Positions 33,459 to 46,100 are shown, counted from the stretch's first letter. The stretch is DNA of 64,000 nt from Humulus lupulus (GCF_963169125.1 NC_084802.1:32084107-32148106); one strand, 5' to 3'. The notes: generated by a model not told the origin, from the letters alone. Numbers and translations are program-made.

Positions 33459-35841
33459 TGTAACGACCCAAAACCACTAATAAGGTTTAAGGGCTTTGAT
33501 TAGTGTGCCAGGAGGGCACGATTGGCTTATGTGTGAATTAAGTACTATAATGCATGATTTTGTGGTAAGCATGCTTGTATGATTATATGAACATATATGA
33601 AATCCATGTCTACGAGTATTAGTATGCATGTAGGCCCCGTTTAGCTTAAAGGGGTATATTTGTAATTTTAGCCCGTTGAGGGCATAAATGTGATTATATG
33701 ATATAATTGTGAGGACCACATTATTATGTGGGTATTTCTGTAGCATGCGACTTGAAGCGATCCTAGGGAGCTAGTTAGCGGGAAAGTCACAATGGGACTT
33801 AATACTTGACTTGGGGCAAGTCAAGGGGTATTTCGGGAATTGGATGGTTATTTGGGTTATCGGGTTATGGAAATAAATAATTTGAGATATATTTGAGGTT
33901 AGGAAGCTTATGTGGGAATACTGGGGAATTTTACCATTTTGCCCTTATGGACGTTTTTGGTACCCCGAGCCTCGGGAGCGACTTAATTGCTTAAGGATAG
34001 ACTAAGTAAAACTCAGAAAGTGGTTGAACAAGGCCAACCGACCCTTCTTTCTCTCTTCTCATTCTCTCAAGGGAAACTACAGAAAAACTAAGGGAACTTG
34101 GCTGGAACTCAGTGAATTGAGTAGGGGCTTTGGAAGATTAACTCACTAGAAGCTAAGGAAACTAACCAGAAACTAAGGTAAGCATTAAATTATACTTTTG
34201 ATCATTTGATTATATAGCTTTGGGGCTGGATTCTAAGTGGTTATGGGTTCTGAATTTAAAGGTTGAATTAAGGCAGAAGGCTTGGGAGATAGCTCAGTAA
34301 TTGTTTGGAGGATTGAGTCTTCAGTGAATGTAAGCTTTAATTTATGATATAGTTTTTGAATTCTGGGCTTTTCTGACTGGTTTTGGTGTTCTTGAGCTTG
34401 TGGTTTTCAAAGATTGAAATGTTGTTTTGATGAGTTTCTAGACTAGGTTTCTGCTGGGTTATGTTGCTGAAATCATGTTAGAATGTTTGTGATAATTTGA
34501 TTATATCAATAGGATGGTTATAGGTGGTTTTGAGTGAGGTTTGAGTGTTAAAAATGGTGGTTTTTCTTGGTTCTAAGGGGTCGGGCCGCGGCTTAGTTCT
34601 TGGTGTGTCGCAACCCTTTGAAGTAGATGGGAACTAGGGAGGAAGGGTGGGCCGCGGCATGGGGAAGGCTGAGCCGAGGCCCGTGTCAGTTTTTAGGCGA
34701 GGCTGGGCCTCTGGTCAGGGGCATCCCGCGGCATGGGTAGCTTGAGCTGTGGCCCTTAAGGACATTTGTGGCCTTGTGGAGCCTTCAAGCGCGGGAACCT
34801 AACCTAGGGTGCTCGGGATCGATTCCACTACCGTGTTTGGTGGAATTTGATGTCTCGAAGGCTAGAACTTTAACCAAAAATACAATTATTAATCGAATCC
34901 ATTATCTTGGTTGCGACTAGGTGTAAGCTAAGGCTCGGGAAATGGATCGTGCTCAAGGGGCATCTCTCGTAATTAGAGTAATTGGAAATTAAAAGGTAAG
35001 AAAACTGCACCCGGTTGTGAATTTAAAATGGGACTAAGGGTTCCTATTTTGTATGCATTATGAAGAATGGTATTATGCCATGTGAATAATAAACAAACGG
35101 CCTAAGAGTGCCGGAGTTACATTGGCGCACAGGGCACGGCTCAACCACTGGTAGCTGAGGACTACTTAATATTCACTGAGCTCGGTTTAAGCAGACTGGA
35201 GTTAGTGGGGTAAACAGAGGGTGCGACCTAAGGGCGTCGACCCTGATTATCATGTGATTTGGTTATCATTGTTGATTGATGAATTTGTCATGCTAGATAG
35301 ATGAATATTGGTTTGTAGATTCTCTGGTTATGTCTATGGACTATGATATTAATGTGGGATGTTAGTGTATGAACATGCTTAATGAGTTACTCAATTGTTA
35401 TCATTGTTTGTGATATGATGTCATGTTTTCTTGCTGGGCCTTGGCTCACGGGTGCTACGTGGTGCAGGTAAAGGCAAGGGTAAGCTCGATCAGCCCTGAC
35501 TTGGAGAGCTCTGAGGGCAGAATGTACATGACCAGATGCTCGACCACCACAGTTGAGGAAGAGACAAGAACAGGAGGGCCATAAATGTCTATTTTTCCCA
35601 TAGAGTGGCTAGCGGTTGTTTATACTCTGAAATTTTGTAAACTGATTTTCAAACGCTGTTTCTTTTGGGATCCCTTGTTCAAAACGTTTAATTATAAGAA
35701 ATGTAACTTTTATGACCAAAACCTTTTAACCATAGTTCATTAATGGTTTCAGAGACACGTTTTTAACTAAATGAGTTGATTAGCAAGTCCTGCACCTTTA
35801 TAAATACACATCGAACTGTCTTGGCTATCCAGGGCGATACA
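33459..35841 (+). repeat. 3' LTR of nested Tekay-like gypsy element
   Basis: The LTR begins TGTAACGACCC and ends AGGGCGATACA, followed by the target duplication GTATC (35842-35846). It is colinear with the 5' LTR over its whole length and has one short deletion near 34870-34880. A GC-rich island with GGCCGCGGC words lies at 34580-34745. Confidence 0.95.
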
Positions 35842-35865
35842 GTATCAGATATACATAGACATACA

Positions 35866-35997
35866 CCTAGTGGATGCCTTGGGGGATAGTCAATGTATTC
35901 ATGTACTACTCCTCATTTTTTCAAGATGTTTGAGAAACATCTTGAAAAACTGGGGAGTAGTACATGACTGCTTACTATCTCCAATGGATCCACTAGG
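35866..35997. repeat. 132-bp near-perfect palindrome (hairpin) with a 3-base loop
   Basis: The left arm 35866-35931 begins CCTAGTGGATGCC and ends CAAGATGTTT. The right arm 35935-35997 is its complement with about ten mismatches or small gaps, ending CCACTAGG. Only about three bases separate the arms. It lies in the CACTA element between the end of the gypsy insertion and the tnpA-like gene. It could be a tiny foldback element, a structural element of the CACTA transposon, or a small-RNA source. Confidence 0.9.
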
Positions 35998-36109
35998 TCG
36001 GAATAGGGTAGGTTGGTAATGACCACAAGTAATAAAATATTAATTTAATAAAAAAAGCAATAGACATACATAATATGAATTAGTTGATTAATGAATATTT
36101 TAATGTAGA

Positions 36110-38175
36110 ATGGCCGAACCAAGTAATGACACTGTTGGTGGGTCCAAGATGGGTTGGGGAGCTTATTACACTGCCAATATTGAGAAGGAGCTGGCCACCA
36201 AAAAAGTTAGCCACCTCAAAGTAGAGTTTGATGAAGAAACTGGAAAAGTCGTTCAAACATACGACAAGTGGTTCAACAATGCCATGACTCGTTATCTGCG
36301 TGACACCGTACCCCCAACTACACTAGCATGGGAACAAGTAACGCCAGCTCATCGAGAAGTTATTCAACAGAGGTTATGTGTAAGTGTTTTTGAAAATTTC
36401 GAATAAATCACTATTAATTATTTTTTTCTATCTTCATAATATTTTAACAAATTCCAAATTAGTGATTTTAGGACAAATTCATTTATCCACAAGATAATTC
36501 TGTAATCAACGATACTATGGTAAGATAGATGCAAAAGCATCTGAGTGATTGGCGCCATACGATGAAGAGGCACTAGGTACAGGTTGGGGGAGAGGTGGAC
36601 AATGAGGGAGCGAATGTGAAACCTCTTAATAGTATTAGTTCATCTGATTGGACAATTCTATGCGATTATTGGGCTTCTGATGATCAAAATGTATGCTTTA
36701 GTTTTTAAACTAATGTTTAATTATAAATTTACAATCTAAATTAATGAGTATTTTTTTTTTTTTGAAGCATATATCAAAGAGAAATAAAGAGGATCGAGCA
36801 AAAATGACCATACCAGAAGGACACTGTTCCAAATCCATCGTTGCACATGTTTATGATCACGTAAGTTATAATAACTGACATCTTTACGCTTAGGAAAATA
36901 TTATAAAGACTATAGTGTTATAATAATATGTTTTTTTAGATCGACTGTCTACTGGCCAGTTTTCGAGCATGATCAATACATTCGAGCAGATCCATAGGAA
37001 GAAGGATAAGTGGATTAGTGATGAAGGGGAGGAAAAACATGTAAGTTCCCTAACCTTAACTAATTTATGATTTAACTTAAAAGTTTACTTAAAAAACTAA
37101 AAGTTTAGTAAATAATTAATAAATTGTAATTATTAATTGGTTGGTGTCAATTAGTAATTATTTATTCATTATTAATTAAATTTATAACAATTAAAACTTT
37201 ATGATCTATGTGCCAATATCTTTATGATTAATGATTGTGGACCAAGATTGAAAAAGAACGTAACTAATGTTGTCTCCGTATTTGGGAGCTTGTGTGCTAA
37301 GTTAATTTGGTAATGAAAATCCATATCTCAATAAAAAAAATATGCAGATATTGTTGATATATATGTTTAGAGACGTAAACTCCCTCATTAATGGAAGTAA
37401 CCACTCTTACCATATATATAAGAAATATCGGAATATTTCTTATTTAGATATGGATTTTGCTGACCAAATTAACTTAGCGCACTTGCTCCCAGATACAGGA
37501 ACAAAATTACTAGCATTCTTTTCCAATCACTGGTCTGCAACCATTAATGATGGGATGTTGGCAGATAGATAATAAAGTTATAATTTGAAACTATATAATC
37601 AATAACTTTGCTTTAGAAATGTTCATATTGTTTTGTTATTATCTTTCTAAGTTAGGTTTTCTTTTAATGTTATATTGGAATCTAGTATATGTGTTTTTTA
37701 TTGTGCAGACTTAGATGACCAAGCGTCGAGCATCGCAGAGTTCGGTTGCTGCATCATCTGCTGCTTCTTGTGTTAGTGATAATGTCGACGGTCAGTTCCC
37801 GCCTGATATGGACATTGTCACTGATGTCCTTGGGCCCCGCTCACACTATAAGAAAGGGTTTTCGGCGTTGCCTAGGCTAAAGGCAATTGGCGAGAAGAGG
37901 GCAAGATCTTCATCATCTTCTCAAATGTCCGGACAATTGCCACCTGAAGTGGACGCCATTATGAAGCAAAATCAGTACCTAAAGAAGTATACGCTCAACT
38001 TGAGAGTCGTCAACATCGTTCAGATTTGTTGCTCAGTGCTTTGTTGAAGCAGGTTGGTGTATTGTCTCATGGTTTTAATGTGGACTTCCCAGAAGAGGGT
38101 CCTGAAGATGCTGATGACGAGGACGATGGTGCAGCTGACGGGGGTGGGGATGATGAGGACAGTACCCACTTGTAG
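36110..38175 (+). pseudogene. CACTA TnpA-like (Transposase_24/Ptta type) gene, multi-exon
   Basis: Exon 1 (36110-36379) begins MAEPSNDTVGGSK and ends before GTAAGTG. Exon 2 (about 36471-36690) has the block SDWRHTMKRH and SDWTILCDYW, typical of plant Transposase_24 proteins. Exon 3 (36768-36860) has SKRNKEDRAKM and GHCSKSIVAH, and exon 4 is about 36940-37040; each has AG acceptor and GT donor. A distal segment (37715-38175) encodes a Ser/Ala-rich stretch, two GQ(F/L)PP(D/E) motifs, a helical region and an acidic Asp/Glu/Gly tail ending DEDSTHL, after a frame change near 38030. Two in-frame stops lie in exon 2 (about 36525 and 36574). TnpA-type proteins bind the subterminal repeats. Confidence 0.75.
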
Positions 38176-38394
38176 AACTTAGTTATTTATTTATTTGGAG
38201 TTTATATAATTAGATACAAAGTTTGTGTTAATTTACTAAACTATTTTTATATTTTCATATTTAGTGTAGACAATTAACTTTAATAGTTATAATTTAATTT
38301 TTATTTTATTTCTAATTAAATTAAATAATATTACTAAATAATTTAAAATTATTAAATATAATTTTGTTTAAAAATAATTTATCAATTTAAAAAA

Positions 38395-38873
38395 ATACTT
38401 TTATCGGCGCAAAATTACGTCGGCAAATATCACATCTGCCAAAAATAAACTGTCTTTTGCCAGCGCAATTCTACGTCACTAAAAGTCTGGCTTTTACCGG
38501 CATAAAATCGCGTCGCCTAAGGTCTTAAACCTTTGTCGGCACAATTTTACGCCACCAAAAAGCCTCACTTTTGCCGGTGTAAATTAGCATTGGCACAAGG
38601 TTACACTTTTATCGGCTCAAATTCGCGCCGCCAAAAAGTGTTTTTCACAATTTTGTGGGGAAGTTTTTCATCGGTGCCTCCATATTTTTGCCAGCGCATT
38701 TTGCGTCGATAAAAGTGACTTTTGCCGGCGTAGGCCGTTTTGCACTGACAAAAGTCTTATTATCGACAGACTTCTGTCGTCGCCTTTTCCCGACGCCATA
38801 ACGCATCAGCAAAGCCAATATGGCTTTTGCCGGCGCAAAAACACGCCGACAAAAGTAACATTTTTTTGTAGTT
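38395..38873. repeat. CACTA right subterminal repeat array
   Basis: Many direct and inverted copies of the CTTTTGCCGGCGCAA type fill this stretch up to the terminal GTAGTT. It mirrors the left arrays at 19617-21215 and ends the CACTA element. Confidence 0.9.
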
Positions 38874-39800
38874 ATTCTAATTTCTTATGTAGTTACACAG
38901 TTATACTATTTTTACACACACAATACATATATATAATGTATTTATAATGTTTATTGTTATTTAATATGAATATATATTTAGTTAAGTTACATTAAGTAAT
39001 AAGAAAAAACATATTTTCTTAAATGAAAAAATTAAGATTATGTATTGTTATATTATTATAATAATGATATTTTATAATATTTGAATTTATAATATAATTA
39101 ATAAATATTTATTTTCAATAACTTTTAAAGATATATTCCGTTAAATATTTGTAATATTTCGTTAAAGTTAAATAAAAAAAATATTAAAACTAAGAATTTA
39201 TGGTAGAAGAAATGTTATATATTATTATAATAATAATATTTTATAATATTTGAATTTATATTGATATAATTATTAAATATCTAGTTTTGTATTATATATT
39301 ATTATAATAATGATATTTTATAACATTTAAATTTATATTAATATAATTAATAGTCTAATATCAAATATTATAATAATAATAATATTATATTTTAGTATAA
39401 TTACTAAATATTTATTTTAGAAATATTTTATAAAAATTATGATTTTATATTATATATTATTATAATAATAATATTTTATAACATTTGAATTTATATTCAT
39501 ATAATTATTAAATATCTAGTTTTGTATTATATATTATTATAATATGATATTTTATAAAATTAGAATTTATATTAATATAATTAATAAATATCTAATGATA
39601 TTTTATAATATTTGAATTTATATTGATATAATTAATAAATATTTATTTTTAATTAGTTTTAAAAGTATATTCGGTTAAATATTTGGAATGTTCCATTAAA
39701 GTTAACAAAAAGAATCAGTTAAAATAAAAAGAAAAAGTTAATACGGATCTGATTTACCAAAAAAAAAAATTATTATCTACACATTTTTTATATAGAAAAA

Positions 39801-41730
39801 ATATCAGTGTGAATTATATATATAAATAATTTTAATAAATAAGTGAAAACTCGCAATGATCAGGACAGGGATATCAAATTTTTTAAAAATGGCCTGAAAT
39901 TTAAACGTGAAAAAAAACACAGAATAATTGTTTTACTTGTTATATTTAATAGATGAAAGCAACAAATTTACTCCCATAGAAAACTGATTGAATATACTAA
40001 ATCATATATATATATATATATATAATTTAATTGTATAGTCAGCAAGCTATTAATAAATAATTACCACAGATCAAGCTAATCATGACAAGAGAAAAGTGCA
40101 CAAAGAAAGGATATATTTATTTATAATTATATATATACTTATCAAAAGGTTATGAAGTTAATTTGTGATTGGTACACACAAAATACTAAATAAAATAAAT
40201 AGAAACCTATAAATGATTGCATTTTTAATGTGGGTGTCTGAGAAAAGATGTGATTTTTCTAAGGCTAGCTAAAATGGTAATCAAGCATTCCCCAATGACA
40301 GTACTAAAGCACACCCCTATTGAGTTGTCAACTTAAGTCGTTCTCAACTATATTTATTTGGCTATATGAACAAAATAAAATGGTACGATGAGTTTTTACT
40401 TAATTTAAAAAAAAAAATTATATTTTGAGTTGAATTCTATACAATGCTCTTAGGTGCTGTTTGATTAAAGAGAATAAAAATAGAAGAATAATAATAAAAA
40501 TGAGAAAATGAATAAGGATTGGAATGGAATAAAAATTAATATAAATAAAAAAGATTGATAAAAAATTATTAATTTTTTTAATCTTGCATTGAAATGATCT
40601 TTTCTCCAATTTTCTAATGGAATAGTCATTTCACTAAAATTGTGGAAAACCATTCTATTGAAATATCATTCTTATACTCTAAAATACAACCAAACAAAAA
40701 TAAATAAAATAAATATTGATTCATTTCTATTCTATTTCATTACTACCAACCAAACATTACATTAATTAATTTAATCTTTAAGCGTACTATCTCCAGCACA
40801 CATTGAAAACACAGATCATTAGTGTAGTTGACAAACTTGTTGATTTTATTATAAGATTAAAGGTGATGCACAATAATTAATATATATTAATTTGAGAAAT
40901 ATATACTAGGTTTATTTTTTTCTTACTTTCTTTTATATAAATATGTAAAATAAAGAACATATATAAAATATAATCTTATAAATTTATCTAATTAGTGTTT
41001 GACACATGAACTTTACTAATAATAATTTCTAATATTTTAAAAACATAAATATTTGAGTGATATTGACATGTTAAGCATTAACCCAATAGAATACAAAAAA
41101 GAGTGTAAAAAAGAACTCTATAAATATATATATATATATATATGTTGGGTGACAGGCTGGGGTTATTATAGGGTTAATCCCAAAGCTTTATTAGCTTTAT
41201 TTAGATAAATTAGGTCAAGTTATTAGGTTTTATAGTCTTCTGAGTAGATATATATGTATATATAAATATAAATATAAATATATTATATAAGGTTCTTGCT
41301 ATATATATATAATACTATAGTGCTTTAATTTATGGTCTTTTCTAGCGATTTAGACATGAATTAATTATTAAAACAAAGAAAAATATGCTAGAGATCAATA
41401 TTCATATAATATTTCTCCAGATTCATGTATACCTAAAATAAAAGTGAAATTTTTTTTTTGGTTTAAGAGAAGGAGCACGTGAGAGAAGAGATTGGAGCCC
41501 GCTATAGTGCATGTGAAGTGAGTATATATACATACATATATTCAAATATATATTATTATAAACTAGCTAGTGAGAATTAAAGTCACTTTTGTGTTTATAC
41601 CTCGCCGGAAATGTCGCCGGGAGCACTGTGGGCGCGGCCCCACCTCCCACTTGCCCCTCCAACCATTTTATGTTTGTTCTTATTATATAATTAATTAGTG
41701 AACCATTCAATGTATTTATATATATTTTTT
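39801..41730. other. AT-rich intergenic stretch with a GC-rich patch
   Basis: No protein family is recognised. It contains AT microsatellites (about 40003-40023 and 41127-41145), a foldback element (about 40453-40763), and a compositionally distinct patch at 41460-41670 with words such as CTCGCCGGAAATGTCGCCGGG and GGGCGCGGCCCCACC. I see no splice-consistent frame there. Confidence 0.5.
40453..40763. mobile_element. Foldback MITE (family not assigned)
   Basis: The left side, GTGCTGTTTGATTAAAGAGAATAAAAATAG, and the complement of the right side, AATGTTTGGTTGGTAGTAATGAAATAGAATAG, share the GTTTG(A/G)TT start and purine-rich stem of a common plant MITE type. Ends and target duplication are not exact by eye, so borders are approximate. 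Confidence 0.45.
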
Positions 41731-42337
41731 TGTGAGATCCGAGTCATCATCCAAATCTCAATTAGATTGCATCACTCGAATTACCAACATGACAGTAGTT
41801 AGTTAGGCTGAAACTAACTTAATAACTCTCAGTCTCAACAGCCAAGAGATTAGTTATGACAACTAGTATTAAGTTAGAAGACTCGAAGGCTCTGCAACAG
41901 TCAACATACTCTCTCCATATATATTGTTTAGTTAGATTAATGTATGAGATAGGTGTGACTACTGTGTAATAATCTGAGAGATTAAAGAGAGAGTTCATGC
42001 GTGAGAAAGAGAGGATTTCTGGTGTGAGCTGAGAGAAAGTGTACTGCGTTCATACACTTGAGTGATTTTTGAGGGTGTAATATGTTCTTACTGAGATATT
42101 GGATTTGACTGAGGTTTGTTGCCTCGCCTTAGATGTAGGATCAACCATCTTGGTTGATTCTGAACCAAGTAATCTTGGGTGTTGATTTCCCTTTTACATT
42201 TCTGTTCATTATATTTAGTTTTCTTACTATTTGACACATTGTCTTGACTGTGATACTTGTCGTCTTAACACTAGAACTTGCGAGTTTTTTGTTTGTTTTA
42301 CTGTGACTGAGTATTTGATAGGGTTCAATCCTCAACA
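41731..42337 (+). repeat. 5' LTR of a plus-strand copia element
   Basis: The stretch starts TGTGAGATCC and ends CTCAACA, followed by AT and the primer-binding site TGGTATCAGAGC (42340-42351), a perfect match to the initiator-Met tRNA complement. The left end is set by the TG dinucleotide and is less certain than the right end. No matching LTR is visible after the RNase H region at 58250-58520. Confidence 0.65.
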
Positions 42338-42339
42338 AT

Positions 42340-42351
42340 TGGTATCAGAGC
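42340..42351 (+). promoter_or_regulatory. Primer-binding site for initiator-Met tRNA (copia)
   Basis: TGGTATCAGAGC follows the LTR end by two bases and matches the consensus exactly. It marks the start of the copia internal region. Confidence 0.9.
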
Positions 42352-42400
42352 TAAGTTCCGAGCTGGTAGAGGTCGTTGCTACCATTGACGAGAATCTCAT

Positions 42401-43158
42401 GTGAAAGATCTAACTTCGAAGTTCAAACATGTTCAAGAACTCTTTTGCTTGATAGAAAAGTACCTATTCAGAATGTTGACTTCAAAGCTCAAGGTGGAGA
42501 GATTTGATGGCAAGAACGACTTCATTCTTTGGCACGCAAAGGTGATGGCTCATCTAGGGAATTTGGGTTATGAAGAAGCTCTGAAAGAGGAGAGCAAAAT
42601 CTCAGTGAAATTGGAAAACAAAGAAGAGGTGTTGAAGAAAGCCAAGAACACGATCATCTTGAGTCTAAGTGATCAAGTGCTAAGAAAGCTTGCCAAGGAG
42701 AAAACTGGGTATGAAATGTGGAATATGCTTGAGCAACAGTACATGACCAAGGCGTTACTGAATCGTATTTATCTCTAGCAAAGGTTCTATGGTTTAAAAA
42801 TGGAGGAAGCCAAATCGGTCAATGAGAACATTGTTGAATTCACCAAGCCAGTCTCAGATTTTGAATCTATTGAAGTAAAGATTGATGAAGAGGACCTAGA
42901 CATTTTTTTGTTAAATTCATTGTTGAAAGCCTATGACAATCTAAGGGATACACTTTGTCATTGGAAGAGGTGATTGGAGTTGCTGATTCAAAGGAGCTGG
43001 ACCTGAAAGCCAACACCGAAGTATCAAGATCACAAGCAGATGGACTGAATGTCAGAGGAAAATCTGAAAAGAAAGAAGGCAATCAAAACAGAAATGGAAA
43101 GAGTAAGGGTCGATTAAGATCAAGATCAAGAAATAAAAGAACATGTTGGCTAAGTAAT
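42401..43158 (+). pseudogene. Copia gag, interrupted in the zinc knuckle
   Basis: The frame from 42401 encodes a copia gag with KVERFDGKNDFILWHAKV and ILSLSDQVLRKLAKEKT, ending at a TAG (42776-42778). After a further frameshift (near 42940) the frame of 42955 gives a Lys/Arg/Ser-rich stretch and reaches the first Cys codon of a CCHC knuckle at 43144-43146. The codon that should be the second Cys is AGT (43153-43155), so a Ser is present. Three bases later the Tekay element inserts. The rest of the knuckle continues at 55120. Confidence 0.85.
43154..43158. other. Target-site duplication, left (GTAAT)
   Basis: GTAAT precedes the Tekay-like element and GTAAC follows it (55118-55122). They differ at one base, as expected from drift after an old insertion. 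The copia reading frame reads through this site. Confidence 0.8.
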
Positions 43159-46100
43159 TGTGACGCCCTGGTTAGCCAAGACCATCACACTGTATACTTT
43201 AAATAGTGCTTAACTCGCTAAACGAGTCATTAGGTCATAAACGTGCATCTAAGTCTTATTAATGGGCAAGAGTTAATATCTTGGTTAAGATGAATGGATA
43301 TATTTTATTTAAAATGTTAAACTGTACATGGGATCCCATAAAATTGTTTACAATCCAAAAATGGTCATTACAATTTAAAAGTCACAATTCGCCGACCTAA
43401 GCGGCAAAAATACGGTTAAACCCTAGTTCCTCTGAAACACCTTGGTCGTAGTGGTCAAGCGTCTGCATATGTACACGTCGCCACCTAAGTTCTCCACTCA
43501 AGGTTGGGTAAGCTTTTCTTTCCTTTTACCTGTACCACATAGCACCCATGAGCCAAGGCTCAGCAAGAAAACTTATTATTGCAAGCATATAAGTATTAAT
43601 AAGTGATAGTGGAATCATTCTGGGGCTCGTAGCCCTAATCAGATGACTTTGGGTCATCCTGGGGTCCTGTGCCCTGAATAGATGACTTTGAAGTCATTAT
43701 AGGATCCTGCACCATGAATAGATGACTGTGAAGTCATTCTGGGGTCCTGCGCCCTGAATAGATGACTGTGAAGTCATTCTGGGGTCCTATGCCCTAAGCC
43801 ATGTGACTATCAAGTCACATGGGCCTTTTAGCCCTGGCTTTGAGTAACTAACCATAGACTAACCAAGCACTTTAGTTTTTCTTCGACCATAGGGTCGGAC
43901 GAGCATATAATGCTCTATTGATTAGATCTAATCATATCGACTAGCGCTAGCTACGCTATTTCCGCTCTTGACTCATATGTAAATGATATACAACCAGTGC
44001 TCAATACTATTGCCGTTCCTAACTGATAAGTCAGAGCTTCACGAGCAGCACCCATCACTATTGTCGTTTCTGACTGATAAGTCAACGTGTTTCTCAAGTA
44101 AACGATGCAACCAAGCATTTATAATGCAACAAATATTCATATATATAGAGCACTCAACATGCTTCATCAATAATCATGTATGTCACATAATGGATGCAGT
44201 TTTCTTACCTCAGGCTTAAGCATAAAATAAGTTAAGAACGACCATTGAGAACGATTCTGACCTTAGGCCCTTAACGGTCACCTAATCATAACTGAATATG
44301 AAATCTCATCAATAAAATGAGTAATAAAAGATTCTCAGACCATGTTTTAGCCTCCGAGACCTCGAATTCTACCAAAACGATTTGTAGATTCGATCCCGAG
44401 CCTTAAGGTTCCAAAACCCGCCCTTAAAAACAAGTAAAACCAAGCCTAGCCAAAAAAAGACAGGCATGTCGCGACATGCCCCAAGGGTCGCAGCGTGCCT
44501 CCTAGACAGACAACCCCTGTCTGGGTGCCAGGGGCGGGCCGCGACTTGCCCTTGAGGGTCGTGGCGCGCCTACCAGACAGAGCCAAGTGATGGGGTTTGC
44601 TCAAGTCACAGTGCCCAAGAACACGGTCGCGACTTGACCCCGTGAACCCAGCTCCCCTGCATTTTCTTTAATCTTAAATCAGCCAAGAACACAACCCAAC
44701 AATCCCAATATCAAAACCATTCCCCAACACAACATTATCACCAATCTAACAGTAAAACCCAAGCTTCATAACACTTAAAAAACAACCAATTACCCAATTC
44801 CAAGATCAAACTATCAAGCTTATAAATAACCTTAAAAACAGAGTAATACTTCAAAAGTTAAGCTTAGAATCCTTACCTCAAACACAGAATTATCCCTAAG
44901 CTTTACTCAAACTAGAACCTAGCTCAAATAGCTTCAAATCTCCTAAAGTTCAAGCTTCAAAAATCAACCGAGTAAGAGAGAGTAGGATCGAGAGAAAGGT
45001 TCCCTATTTTCTGCCTTAACTCCATCTACAACCAATCCTGTTGGAAATGTGCCCTGAAAGCATATGTAGTAGACATTGTTTTATGAAATAAATTGAATTT
45101 GTTATGCATATATTTTATGGACTATATTATTCTGTGATAATATTATGTAAATATCAGGAAAATTCCTAAGTTCATATATATGATCTCAAACACGTATTGG
45201 TATGGGAGGATTGTGTTTGAGATAAATGAACTTGAATAGTTCGCAGTAAAATACAGTTATGGAATCTTTAGATTAATTACTACAAGTACAGTCCACTACT
45301 ATTATGAATACATGTGATCTAGATCTGGATCACTAGTGTGGTAGGACACTTTAGTGGAGGTGCTTTATATATTAGAGAATATATAGAATTTGACCAGATA
45401 TGTTTATTAATACTTAGTTAAATACTGTTTCGAAGTATTAATTAAATATATCAACTGATGATCATATACAAATAGATCTTAATCCTGAAGTTACTATGAA
45501 CTCCTATTTATATTATATGAGTTCTTTGATTCACTTGTTAGGGTCTGTCAGAATGATTAGGCTAGAAACTTTTGTTTTGGGAACTCATTAATGTAGATGG
45601 CTGGGGACATAGTATACAGATATGGAATCTATGCCTTCTCGCAAGAGATTGAATGATGGTTCTCTTAAGGGTTGACTTTTGGGACTGAAAGGTTATTGAG
45701 CTCAAATTCATAGTTTAGTTATGAATTAACCTTCACTAGTAAAGTTAATGGTACTTAAGGAAACAAGAGATAATTAAAAGGATAAAACGGTAATATTATT
45801 CCTGATTAATTATGAACCATTATTAGAGGGTCAAGTTGTATGCAATGATTATATCAATGGACGCTTTATGATTATAAAGTACTCAGTAAATGAAATATCT
45901 ATAATTACAATAGTGCAGTCTATGAATTAAAGAGTTTAATTAATAATCTCAAATTTATTGGAGCTTGGAATTATAGGTCAATAGGTCCCCATAGCGGCTC
46001 TATCAACACTATTCAAGGTAAGTGTTGATATGAAGGGAAAAATAGTTTAAAGACATATTTAAGAAGAAATTCGTTCTTCAGGCCAAATATGCAATTATAT

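Larger units (their letters stand above)
19606..38873 (+). mobile_element. CACTA (En/Spm) transposon containing a nested gypsy element
   Basis: The left end is CACTACAAGTAACGGGG. The right end, read in complement, is AACTACAAAAAAATGTTAC, so the final base differs from the consensus TAGTG. Both ends carry dense subterminal repeats built on TTTTGCCGGCGCAATT and its complement (19617-19990, a second block at 20775-21215, and 38395-38870). Inside are a tnpD-like pseudogene (22388-25999) and a tnpA-like gene (36110-38175) in the same orientation, the usual CACTA order. Subtracting the nested gypsy element leaves about 9.5 kb. The transposon lies inside Helitron-like element 3. The 3-bp flanks TTT and ATT differ at one base. 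Confidence 0.85.
19288..39800 (-). mobile_element. Helitron-like element 3, interrupted by a CACTA transposon
   Basis: The segment 19288-19605 matches the 3' part of Helitron-like element 1 in order (CAATGTGCAATGCAT near the end, then the AATGACATAAA block). The segment 38874-39800 continues the same family, with the AAATTAAGATTATGTATT block and a degenerate 5' side near 39780-39800. The two halves are separated by the CACTA element 19606-38873. The right half contains repeated ATATTTTATAATATTTGAATTTATATTA blocks. The minus-strand end CTAA is followed by G instead of the usual T, so one end may have been altered. Confidence 0.45.

Noticed and set aside
37342..37572. 76-codon open frame between tnpA-like exons
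   Set aside because: It has no recognisable domain, lies in a probable intron, and does not match transposase proteins.
19603..38876. Exact 3-bp target duplication for the large CACTA element
   Set aside because: The flanks TTT and ATT differ and the right terminus reads TAGTT, so I do not claim a duplication.
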